NCBI GenBank assembly: GCA_000507305.1
Contig: DF240766.1
Span: 32,137-96,136 of the forward strand
Source of the DNA: Breviolum minutum Mf 1.05b.01
Lineage: Eukaryota; Sar; Dinophyceae; Suessiales; Symbiodiniaceae
Length of the DNA stretch: 64,000 bases
Direction: 5' to 3'
A program made the position numbers and the translations under genes. The notes under the pieces are model-generated. The model was not told the DNA's origin, ran no database searches, and was given only the letters and a program-made list of their open reading frames with translations. Numbering within the stretch: the stretch's first letter is position 1; each line of letters starts with the position of its first letter. Below, one piece after another: positions 22,201 to 33,200 of the stretch.

Positions 22201-23316
22201 TTTACCACATCTCTGCTTGAAAATGCCACATCTCTATCCTTGAAAATGGTAGTACTCAAGAAATATCAATGAATAGCACATGAGAAAAATCTTAAGACAT
22301 GACACGAAGTGATAAAACCTTACTACCAATATCAATCGGCTCACCTCCAGATCTGCATCATGGCCCAAGTGGATGAAGGGATCTGAAAGAAGCACCACAT
22401 CCGTATCCAAGACCTTGCTAGTTGGCACATGAAATTGCTTGGCTGCTTCGTTGGGACGACAGGCGCTTGGGGAAACAGACCTGGGATAAGTCACTTTAGA
22501 GTCCCCACAATGGGAATCAAAGATTCACATGATGTTTAGGTCATGGCGTTGTCACTGGTAAACTGTCATGTCAACAATTGTCCACCCAACCTATCTAGGG
22601 GTCACGAATTGGTGTCAAATTCGTCATCCAAGTTGGTGTCGTTCAATCAAATCCATATACCATATGACATCATATGACCACATCCAACACTTTTGTATCC
22701 ATTAAATGCCCTATGACACTATGGATCACTTGCCCACCCAGGCAGTCACATCAGAAACCAAAACGACCCAACCATCCAACCTCACTCATCAACGAGAGAC
22801 CAAGGCGGAGATATCTAAGGTCATCAAAGATGCCATAAGTCGATACCTCCATGCAAGCGACGCCCAAACGCAACAAATCAATGGGTTGCCTCCCATCAAT
22901 CTCAGAATGTTGCTTTACTATACCGTCTTACCACATGCAACCAACTTGCATACCTTTGCAACCAAGGCACTTGAACTTCCAAAGGTCCTGAGTTACCAAA
23001 AAATCATGGAGTCACATATGAGATGATCCCATCCCAATCTGTTCGAACAATTTAGCCTCACCAGTTTCATCCACCAAAATCATCTGCCAAGACACATCAT
23101 TCTGCCATGGATCTTTCACGGCATCAACATCGGAAGGTCCAGGAAGTAAGACCTGCAGAATCTTGGCTGGAAAACCCAGTGACCATGACATCACCTTTTC
23201 ATCACCCAAGTGATGGGGCTACCAAAAAAACACAAGTTACTTTTCTGCAAAGTCACTGTTCCGAATCCTTCGCGTCTTAATTGTTGTTGAGCATCTTGAT
23301 CCAAGCAAACCACCAC
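19202..23316 (-). CDS. Nucleotide-diphospho-sugar transferase-like protein (at least 12 exons)
   Basis: Predicted role: transfer of a sugar from a nucleotide donor, probably in the Golgi. Minus-strand exons joined in phase: 23257-23316, 23062-23218, 22954-22987, 22345-22480, 21932-22023, 21667-21779, 21364-21464, 20734-20805, 20550-20606, 20419-20506, 20243-20353, 19202-19485 (stop). Family clues: VVVCLDQDAQQQL at the start of the domain, then DTDVVLLSDPFIHL, which matches the DxD-type 'DxDVvwLrdP' motif of PF03407/GT77-like enzymes, then EDHFNTGYATWQHD. Introns are GT-AG except 21465-21666, which starts GC; two are tiny (23219-23256, 38 bp; 20507-20549, 43 bp). The 5' end is missing: a candidate exon near 23434-23475 does not yet join. 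The C-terminal third (GLWYLDDFAERFGEEPLFF onward) is not recognised. Family call is inference from motifs; exon chain is strongly supported by phase. Confidence 0.75.
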
Positions 23317-23581
23317 CTGGGATAAAACTTTTTTCAAAGACATAGGTGCACAAACAAGGATAGCTTGCTAATTACTTGGAAACAGAAACATGACATGAGA
23401 ATCATGCATGTATAGTCTATAGGGCTCTTTACCTTGCTTCAGGTGGTGTGTCGAGTGCTACACAGCCGGGCTTCCACTGGGGTCATGACCAAGGATTTTT
23501 CCAGCTTTGGCACCTTGGGAGCCAAAGAGGAATTCGAGGGATAGGACGCTGTTTTCCAATGCGTGACTTCAATGAAACCAA

Positions 23582-24951
23582 CTATCCTGTTCCGTAGCCG
23601 CGAAAGCCGAGGCTGCCGACGTTGGCACGGACGGAAAGGGCCAAGTTCAACGCCATCTTGGCAAATTCGCCACCTGTGGGATGGTGATTGTGGGTCAAAG
23701 TTCCATGGAGAAATGTCGGATCCTGCCTGTGGTCCAAGTGACCAGCAACTGCCCGGAGTTTCTTCTTACCTGCATGACAAAACAGGCAAAAAAAAAAGTA
23801 TATAAACAATTTTATTTGTCATGCGGGAAAGTTTTTGAACCAACAACTTCTATATTAAAAAGGAACAACACCTAGTATCACTTAATAACAATAAACAAAT
23901 CAGCATTGATAAATTCTTGATCTAAAATTCTAAAAGATAGATCAAGGTTTCCGCTTGATGACCATGAAGTTTTTCGCCCTTTGAAAACTTCTCACCTCGC
24001 TCAACGGCTCCAAAGGCTCCAGCGGCAACAAGGAGGTTTTTCCTTCCACCTGCCTGGAACCTGAGACTCGTAGAACCCCCCAAAAAAATGGCCATGCGAC
24101 GCAAAAAAAATAAAGAATCTTGACAGCCCCAGATTCAGCAACCCTTGGGGAAACATGTTTTTTTTTGGGGGGGGGGAGTCCGGGGTGCCCATCCCCATCC
24201 AACTGGGGCTCCCATACCTGGCGTGAAAGGCAACACCGACTCCGGCAGCTCCGACATCGACAACTGGTGGCCTGCATGCGTCAAAATCTTTCCAATAACC
24301 CGGGTACTGATATATCACCCAAGTGAATCATAGAACTATAGAACTATGGGCTTTATGGAAATGTATAGCCTAATAAGAAGGGTGTTTGGATTAAAACATC
24401 ACAAAATCTCATTTGCACAAAAATATGTTCCGCAACTTAGCTGATATGTTGCCGAAGGACCGTAGGTTTGCCCTTTAGCCACTTTCCAACACCCAAGGGC
24501 CCAAGGAATCCCATCCAAAACGCCTTGACTGCTACCCGGCTACCCCCCGCCCGCCTCGGGCAGTGTGGCTCAGCACGACCCAAGTGGTCACCAGATCTGC
24601 ACAAAAAGTGGCAGATCTACGTGCTGAGCATGCGTTCTTTGAAACGATTTCGGAGCTGGGAATCCAAACAAAAACAAAAAAAATCCAAGGTGAACTATAT
24701 GTTATACAGTACCTCCATTACTCATTGCCTTCCTATTTCCACAGTGCTTCAATACTAAAAACATAGGTTTGAATCACCAAACCCCTGCCAATCCCAAAGG
24801 TTATCCAAACCTCACCTTCGATGCTGACTCCTTCTACCTTGGCCATGTGTGACAAGCGGTCGCCATATGGGGCCACAGCTGTCACAGCTGTCACCAGAAG
24901 GACGGCCCAGGTCGGCCTACCATGAGAGTCACTATGGTTGACTGGTGCCAT
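23582..24951 (-). CDS. Complete 5-exon gene, unknown small secreted or membrane protein (169 aa)
   Basis: Exons 24816-24951, 24544-24596, 24218-24306, 23996-24060 and 23582-23748. Introns are 219, 237, 157 and 247 bp, all GT...AG, and every junction keeps phase (1, 0, 2, 1). Protein starts MAPVNHSDSHGRPTWAVLLV with a hydrophobic segment (residues about 15-28) that could be a signal anchor. The body contains VVDVGAAGVGVAFHARFQAG, NLLVAAGAFGAVERV and THNHHPTGGEFAKMALNLAL, and it ends GFRGYGTG before TAG. The His/Asn-rich HNHHPTGGEF is distinctive. I do not recognise the family. It lies directly upstream of the sugar-transferase gene on the same strand. Confidence 0.75.
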
Positions 24952-25639
24952 AAGGAGCTAAGACTCTCCAACTGAGGGATGGTTTTGTGCAACTTGGGGC
25001 ACAATACAGAATAAATGTCACTTGGATTGATTTACAGTAAGAAAAATGAAAAGAAATTGAATGGATCTGTTTGGTCATGTTCCTTTCTTTCTCATCAAAT
25101 CTCCAACCTGCATGGCATTGTGAAAGTGGCCCGCCATGGCAGCTGATAGGGCCGGCGTGATGTGGTGTGGCTTCGCGCATCAGCTGTTCAGCTGTTCTAT
25201 ATTTAAATTCTAGGTGGGGCCAGTTGATTTGAAGCAATTTTTGCTAAAGCCTGCCTCTACCGGAAAGCCGGAAAGCCGGTAGAATCATGTCTCTACCTCT
25301 CATGGAGAAAATTCCTTTCACAGTTTTTGGATTCTGGATGATTTCATGGTGGAATGAGTCTTTGGGCCACAAATCACCTTTCCAGAAACCTCCAGAGTCC
25401 AGGATTTTTTTTATCCGTTCTACCTCACTACAGTATCCTCCTCTGCACTGATTCTGGGCCCACACACGCGTGGAACACGGCAAATTCGTTCACGAACTCA
25501 CCCGCAATGTCCAACAAGTCATGCGCACCTTGGTTTGGACGTCTGCTCCCCAAAAAAAAAGACTAGACAGTTGATATTGACATAGATGTAGATGGGAGGT
25601 CACAAATAATCAATAATCCAGGTTCACTAGCAGTAGTGA

Positions 25640-25960
25640 CACAAAGCATCTCTTCATGGCCGAGTTTCTTTGGAGCTCCATGATCTGCTTGTGCACCTGG
25701 CATGTCAAATCAACAGATCTTAAAGAAGTTGCACCAGAAATTTCCACCATCTCCATGGGGTGCCGCCGCTGTCACATGCCGCCGACCCTTTTTTCGGATG
25801 CGCAGATGGAGCAGTTTTCGGCTTTTTTGGGGTTTCAACCCATAGAGGCTAAGGCTTCTTGCAAAGCAGCTTTCACGGCCTGGGAGGTTGGTGAACTTGG
25901 GATGTTGAGAGTTCCCCCCACTGGCGATGGCAAAGATCTCTACTGTACAGTAATTCCGAA
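25640..25960 (-). CDS. Candidate two-exon coding segment, unknown
   Basis: One minus-strand exon (about 25833-25920) sits between a CAGTAG acceptor and a GTTGAA donor and encodes LNIPSSPTSQAVKAALQEAL, a helix-like stretch. After a possible intron ending TGCCAG near 25703, a phase-matching frame continues (GAPKKLGHEEMLCVTTASEP) to a TAG near 25570. Another protein-like ORF follows at 25244-25483. These may be the remains or pieces of one gene between the kinase-like gene and the gene at 24951; the start is not found. Confidence 0.35.
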
Positions 25961-26095
25961 AGGGACATCCCTTTCCTACAATGGTGTGCCGGTCATAAAT
26001 TACAGCCAAACTCCTTCAACAACAACAACCCAAGGCAAAAGCTTATACAAAGGTCATCCTTGCTCCTCTCCCAAAACCACATGGGTTCTTAACCA

Positions 26096-28434
26096 CTAAT
26101 CCCTCTTCCCCCAACTGATGCCCCAAACAAAACGTGGTTTTGGCACCTCATTGGCATCCGCATCTTTCACCTTCTCAAAGGCTTTGGCTCCCATCTGCAA
26201 AGCTGCTTGTCGCATACCGATAATCACAGGGTCATCCAAGACCAACTCAAATCGATTTGGAGTTCGGATGTGGTTCAAGGTCTGCTCACGACCTTCCAAT
26301 AGCCTTAGTTAAATAAGGCTACAAAAATGATTTTTGGGGGGAGATGTTTATGCAAGTTCTAAATTCACTTCAGTTTGTTATGCTTGAAGCTACCAAGGCA
26401 TTCAGAGCATTCTGAAATTTTCCTTATTTTGTCAGAAGATAGAAGCCATCTATGAAAAGGTGATAACCTCTCTAAAAACTAACATAGCCCCTGAAAATAG
26501 GCCATTTCTCCAAGCAACACATTGGTTCCACCTGCCGCCATCTGAGCTAATGCTCCCTGCACAAAATTCACCACTTCTCCCTGTGTGACTTCTGCCACGG
26601 TAGGGATGTTCTTCGCCACCTTCGAGTCCTTCAGAACCTGGTGCTAGATTTGGGAGTTTTAGAAGGGCCAAGCCATGACGAAACTAGCCCAGGGATACCT
26701 CAGGAAACGTAAACATAAGTTTGATGTGTCTGTGTGTGGTTGTTCAGTCGGTCTGTCGGCCAAGGAACGGTTTTTTCCACCTCGGACACATAGTATTGGC
26801 ATCCCAAACCATCAATCTTCACATCCCACTTGCCATTAAACTTGCCAAACTCCAGCATTTTGCAAAATGCATCCAAGTCCTTCAAATGCATTAATGCATT
26901 GAATGGCGTCTCACTACTGATTGCCTTTTCTGCCCAATAGCAAACAATGCACCTTCATCAAAGACTCGTGGCCAGTGACCACGGGCTGTGTGGATATGTG
27001 CACGTTTATTTGCATATCTTGGTCCTGCGCTGCAGCTAGTGATAATGTTTTGCGGCCCACCCCAAACATCCCAAAATTACTCCGTTGCCCCTCCTGCGCG
27101 GTGAGCACATCTTTCAACTCACAGCCCTTCTGTTCTGCCGCAGTCACGGCCAAAAGCGTCAGAGAACGGAAGAGGTTCCCATTGCCTGGTGCTGCGGCAC
27201 CAGGTGTACGCAACGCATCAAACACAGCAATATGATTCACCACACCTCCAGGCCAAGTCACTCCACGTCTGTGCGTTGGGCAATTTTTCCTTCAGTTTGT
27301 CCACGGTCGTGCCCTTTCCGGTGCCTGACAACCCCTGCAACGTCATGACGCATCCTTGGCTGCATCGCTTACAGGATGAGTCTGCGTGGCGCCCCTGAGA
27401 CGGCCCATTCCCCCCAAGCAAGGGCAATCCGAGCAACCTTTGGAAGGACCATCCCCCAACGCAGCAATGATCTCATCAGCCACCTTATCCGCCTCAGACG
27501 ATACCATCGGTCAAAAACATCTTGCCCATGCAAATCTTGTCGCAAAAGGACTGCTGCATCCTTAGTTATGGCCTGGAATGTACCAAATCCAAGCACACTG
27601 TCTCTACACCTGAACCTATGCCAAGTGGCACTCTTGCCAGAGACGCTGATCTTTGCAGTGGGTTCAACCTTCACATCTGCCGGCAAGACCTTGCACAAAA
27701 GCAACAGCAAGCAGCAAGCAGAAATGCATATCACCTCCACGTGGTCACCAAAAGCATTCCTTCACCAATTTCCTCATCCCACATCACCCCATCACTCAGA
27801 TATACCACCATGAACATGCTTGCCTTTTTGTCAATGGCCAACTGGATGCCCTTGGCCAACTTATCACCATCTTCCTGGTCCCTGCGCATGATCTCTGCCA
27901 TCAAACGCTCGGCCACTTTCTTGAAGCCTGCATCATCCTTAAACCTCTGCAGGAGATGACGAGATGGAAGGTGGGTATCCTCCGGGGCTTTCAACATTGG
28001 TCACTCATGTTCCCCCAACTTTGCAAAATTCATTCACAAGTTATTAGTGGATAGTAGACTAACATATAATGTATCTAACTTACATATCCTGTATATACAA
28101 CGTATCATATCTATGTATATATACATAGATATGTATACATGTGTGTGTGTGTGTAAAATATATTGTACCCTGCACTCTTCTGAATTGGACAACTCATATT
28201 CAAAAAATTCTACCTTCTCCAAAAGCTGACACATTTTCAAAAACCCCATCCCCCCCAACTTTTTCATTTACCAAGAAACGCTTCAATGATGGCAGCAGAG
28301 GTGATACTGTTTTGTAGCGCCAGGGTTTCTCTGCTGATCGAAGCCATGGCACGCAGGAAGCGGGGGAGAAAAATCGCCACGGCTGCAGCGGTTCCTCCTC
28401 CCTTGCAGACCGTTTGAGATGGCACCTTTGTCAT
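26096..28434 (-). CDS. Cytidylate kinase-like P-loop protein, 8 exons
   Basis: Likely a nucleoside-monophosphate kinase of the cytidylate-kinase type (inference). Exons: 28272-28434 (ATG with in-frame TGA upstream), 27987 down to about 27766 or 27749, about 27676 or 27689 down to 27484, 27262-27359, 27081-27185, 26781-26929, 26519-26637 and 26096-26303 (TAG). The Walker A motif GLSGTGKGTT is in exon 4, directly followed by TWSNGNLFRSLTLLAV across a phase-1 junction, as in CMP kinases where the P-loop precedes the substrate-binding segment. Exon 6 has FGKFNGKWDVKIDGLG, exon 7 IPTVAEVTQGEVVNFVQGAL and exon 8 EGREQTLNHIRTPNRFEL. The first about 150 residues (exons 1-3) are not part of that fold and are unrecognised; exon 1 could carry a targeting leader. 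Two alternative short introns fit between exons 2 and 3. Confidence 0.75.
26475..26530. repeat. Half copy of family E inside an intron
   Basis: aaaaactaacatagcccctgaaaatagg matches the left arm of family E. It lies in the intron 26304-26518 of the cytidylate-kinase-like gene, right next to the donor. Confidence 0.45.
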
Positions 28435-30180
28435 GCGAAAAATGCATCAAAATACCGGGGAGATGGAAGGATTCATCAATAATCAACCAATTTGGTGCAC
28501 TGATGCGGGCACAAACTGATGGCTTATTATGCTTATTGGCATATTGGGTATCAGGACTGCACTCTCATCATCACCATATTTACCTTGCAGCAATCACCAA
28601 GTGGTAATGACCGTCTCTCTCCCTCCATAACCTGTGATCAGTGTTCAAGCAAACCCACATCCAGCATCATCCAGCATTCAACTGGCCAGGAACACGTCAA
28701 CCTCTGTCCCATCGCGTCTGATCCACTTCTTCTCCGAGTACGGCACTGATGAAATCCTAGGAATCTGCACAAATTGTGTGGAATGCTCAATGCGTGGCTG
28801 AAAACATCTCAGAGTACTTCAAAAGAGCATCTGAAGCATGAAGACTTGATTATTAGTGGAAAACAAAAGCCCCTTTCTGATTCCAGGAAGGCTCGACCAG
28901 CTGATACATCTGCAAAGCTGCAAAAGTCGATTTTCATGCAAGTCAAACACGAAAACATACTATCTGAGAATCTAAATCTACATAAGCTGGGAGGCACACA
29001 ACTCCAACCAATTGCAAAAACAGAGTGGACAAAATCATCACTTCTCCGCACCTTTCTCGCTTCACACTTCCTTCACGTGGACCTAGCAACCCATCAACCC
29101 ATTCAAAAAATATCCCAACAGCTCCACATTGCCCCTTGAGGCGACCCTTAACCTGAAGTTTATACCAAACCTGGCTACACCTTTTGATGTTTTTTGGGTT
29201 TATGTCACTAGTTTATGGAACCACTTATGGGTGATCCAAGGATTCAAGTGAGAATCCGAAGGGGGAAGCCAATCATCCCAATCTCATCGTCACATTTTGG
29301 CCCGCCTGATTTTCCGCCTTTGGCGGCACCTTTGCTCGGAAACCACGTGGAAGCCTGAAATTGCCGTCTCGTGGTGTAGGAAGAGGTGGGAAGGACCTTT
29401 GGCAGGGAGGAAAATATACAGATCTGAAAATGATATCCTATTCTAAAACACAATGTTTAGGTATTATAAGCACGTTTTTCTCTGCACACATTTTACATCC
29501 ATATATCATTTGTTTGATTGTGACTGAGACTCGGAACAACAACCCAGTGGGCGTGTTAGACTTCCCCATTGCCACCACTTGGGCCCCTGGCTACTCCATT
29601 GCTGCCACCCTTTCCGCCTAGGAATTTGTGACAATTGAGTGAAGGTGCCCTATAATGTCTGCCATCTTTCTGATTTCCTGTATTATCCATGGGACCTCCC
29701 CAAAAACTCCGAGAAAAATCTCCCACACAAATTCCCGCAGGCCTCCACGACTGGGCCTCGCAGCTCTTGGGTGACCATCCAAGCCACCGTTCACAGCAGG
29801 ACGTTGGAGCACCGACACGGAGCCTGCATCCAAAACCCAACAAAAAAAGCACGCAAAGAAGCAGTGCCCATCAAAGGGGGAGTTGCTGAAGTAATGCAAT
29901 GTCCATCGGACAGTGGGGATGATCCCTGTCATTTCGAGCCGTGGTATCTTCAATTTTGTCGACCCATAGTTTCCAATCTCGCACGCCTGCGCGTGGCCCC
30001 CGACTGCTTGCAGAAGTGCCTGCCCAGTCCACTTCCATAACGTGCTTTTCGGTTTGAAAATCTGAATGTCCAAGGCAAACCGGACCTTAGATTTGTCAAA
30101 GCTACTTAGTTGCTACACTGTGGATCCTAAGTGAAAATTGATACTGTAAGAAGAGATGTCTCCTCTGATATATCAGAAGA
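28435..30180. other. No firm gene; open frames of doubtful value
   Basis: A 121-codon plus-strand ORF (28774-29139) and a 151-codon minus-strand ORF (29618-30073) have protein-like stretches but no splice or start context. The minus one (LREFVWEIFLGVFGEVPWII region) could be a fragment of a mobile element. Function unknown. Confidence 0.3.
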
Positions 30181-30187
30181 CGACCTC

Positions 30188-31200
30188 GATGAGTCATTGG
30201 TCGGATGGGTGGGCTCTGATCCCGCCGACCTGTCAAAAAAGAACAGAAAAACAACCCTTCAAGGTTTTGCCGGAGAAGGGAAGCCATGTGAAGCAATAAG
30301 AGTTTTCACAAACATCACCATGAGATCTGCAAATTCACCAACCCTTTCAGGCCTGTACGTGCAAACAGGCTACTTGCAGAACTGCCTGCCGCCCCAAGAC
30401 TCTAATCAGCCCGACACTGGAACAATCACTGGCGACATCGGCACATCTCGTTGAGATCAGTTGCTGTAAACAAACCACTCTAGACATATAGGGAATCCAA
30501 CATAATCCGAGTACAAAGTGAGTACAATCACAAGAATGAGAGTGACAGAGTGCTCCGATATCATGTGATCATATTCTGCTATCAACCGTCCAACCTCGCT
30601 CTGTCGGCATTGTCTTTCCAGGTGGGCTCTCGCCACGACCTGCCGAAACTGCAAACGGTCAAGATGTCATCTGTAGAACCAATGAAGGGAGCTGTGGGCC
30701 TCAAAAGCATACAAATCGCATAACGAAAACTTGGTCAACCACCAAATAGGTGCCTATAGAAACAGCTATGGGCATCAAAAATCAAATACTTCTTTGGAAA
30801 ATATTTTGAGGACTCACATTGAAATTCTTCACGAGATCCGCTGGAACCTCGCGATCTCCGGGCTTGCTTGTTATCCACTGCCCCTCAAGCCTCCTCCAGT
30901 GAAGAGGCTGGCGTAAGCACCTGCATTACTGAAATCGGTTTGATTCCTGAGCGCCTGCAACATGTTAGCATGTCAGGCCTCTCTCAGTCATTGGTCGGAT
31001 GGGTGGGCTCTGATCCCGCCGACCTGTCAAAAAAGAACAGGAAAACAACCCTTCAAGGTTTTGCCGGAGAAAGGAAGCCATGTGAAGCAATAAGAGTTTT
31101 CTCAAACATCACCATGAGATCTGCAAATTCACCAACCCTTTCAGGCCAGCACGTGCAAACAAGCTACTTGCAGAACTGCCTGCTGCAAAGCAAAAGCTAC
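30188..31200 (+). repeat. Direct duplication of about 210 bp
   Basis: Bases about 30195-30405 recur at about 30986-31196 with a handful of substitutions and no visible frame-breaking indel. In one plus frame both encode SLVGWVGSDPADLSKKNRKT onward, so an old coding fragment may be duplicated. No family recognised. Confidence 0.8.
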
Positions 31201-31344
31201 AACTCAACTACCTCTGTTCATGCAAGTCGGGACATCCGTTTTGCAAGGGTACACACCCAACCTAGTCTACTCAAAGGCCTGCCAATGTCTGCAGCAACAC
31301 TTCCAGTCCCCATAAATCGAACTACATCATACCCTTCTTCTTGG

Positions 31345-32755
31345 TAAAGTCCTCACATTTTCTGACCATCTAGCGGATCAAGCATCCAAACAACATATCA
31401 ATCGCTATCAAAATGCTGTGCTTCTCTTATCAAAACACTCGGCGGAATCTACCTTTACTGCAGTGTATCCCGATTCTATTTACCGATTCATCATTTGCAG
31501 CCCCTAGCCGTCTACGTCCTGCCTCTCTCGTTTGGTTGCACCGACTGGACCTCGCTGTCACCCTGCCAGCGTGTCCATCCTGTCAAGCTTTGAACGCAAC
31601 AAGTACCTCTGGGCCTCTGCGCATTTTTCAATAGTCCATAATCTAGACACATATGTATGCACCTTCATATGTCATACATGTTTCCATCTGGGACGTAGTC
31701 TGCTGGCGAGCATCTCATACGAAAACACCTTCATACATCCTGGTGCCCCTGAAATGATCTTGGATGATCCAAACCTCGCTCGGGCGCTCGGAAAACTGGG
31801 CTCTCGCCCTGCCAGCCTGCCATGAGCAACTGATTTATGGAGCATTCTTAGGGCCAAACAAACACCAAACCAATCCCAACAAACAGAAGGCTCCAAGAGC
31901 TCGCCTCGCTGTACCAGAGGGATCCCACCCCGACCTGCCCAAAAAGATCCGTGATAGACACAACGTCACGTCTTTTTCAAGGCTGCATGGTTAAAGAGGC
32001 CATTGGTGGACCCAAAGGAACCTACTTGAAGTCCTTTCAATGGCACATGATGTCTCGAAATTCGGGCCCTACAATCTCACAGGGTTCCGGCTAAAATCCA
32101 CCATTTTCAGTGACTCTTGTGGGTACTGTCACACACCCATGTCAAAGAATCACATCTTGGCAAGCAACAATCGGACTACATCGACTACAGACCTTTTTCT
32201 TGGTAAAGTCGTCACATTTTCTGACCATCTAGCAGATCAAGCATCCAAACAACATATCAATCGCTATCAAAATGCTGTGCTTCTCTTATCAAAGCACTCG
32301 GCGGAATCTACCTTTACTGCAGTGTATCCCGATTCTATTTACCGATTCATCATGTGCAGCCCCTAGCCGTCGATGTCCTGCCTCTCTCGCTTGGTTGCAC
32401 CGACTGGACCTCGCTGTCACCCTGCCAGCGTGTCCATCCTGTCAAGCTTTGAACTGGAAAAGTACCTCTGGGACTATGCTAACAAATCACTCAGCGATAT
32501 TTCAAAAGATCTTTTTGGATGTTTCACTCCATTTCTTCAAGCACATTTTCAGTCATAACATTTCCTTAGACTATATTATTCATACAGTAAATGTTTCAAT
32601 AACTGAGACCGCAACTTGGTATGATAGTATGCTAGCGAGAATTTCATATGAAAACACCTGTCATACATCCTGGTGCCCCTGAAATGATCTTGGATGATGA
32701 TCCAGACCTCGCTCGGGCACTCGGAAAACTGGGCTCTCGCCCTGCCAGCCTGCCA
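31345..32755 (+). repeat. Tandem duplication of a two-block segment
   Basis: Block 1 (cttggtaaagtcctcacatt to about 31600) recurs at about 32200-32455. Block 2 (31735-31823) recurs at about 32660-32755. Spacers between blocks differ. Block 2 has an extra GAT in the second copy, keeping the frame HPGAPEMILDD...LARALGKLGSR, and a GCG/GCA difference that is silent in that frame. This hints at past coding on the plus strand. Confidence 0.8.
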
Positions 32756-33200
32756 TGCAACTCACATGTTGCCATCATCTGCCACTTTCACAAAATCTTG
32801 AGACATGCAAATGAACATGATTTGGCATCTGCACTGCATCCACCAATCTCGCTCACTTTTGTTACAAGAGGCACCAACTGGATGAAGCTACAGACTCAAT
32901 GGGTGTTTTTTCGTCAATTTTTGGAAACCGCTGCTGGGGTCTTTGGGCTTCAGCAACCAGCAAGCAGTCTAACCATCCCTTCTCCAAGTCGTCCAAACCA
33001 AGGCCCAACCCTTCGTTGTCCTTCCGGAAAGGACTCGGCAGCTGCTACCTATATAAGTGTTTGGCCTCAAAAAGCGCCTCTCTGTTACCGTGCCTTCCTT
33101 GCTTGAAGTTGATGGCCGTAGACCTTTCATTGGAAACCTTGCCCATGCTCAGTGGCGGTGTAGTAGATATCAGATTCCCTACAAGCTCTCAGTGAATCTT

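Noticed and set aside
30131..31347. Two similar ORFs that might be paralogous genes
   Set aside because: The similarity is limited to one duplicated 210-bp block, with no start, splice or downstream coding signal; treated as a repeat.
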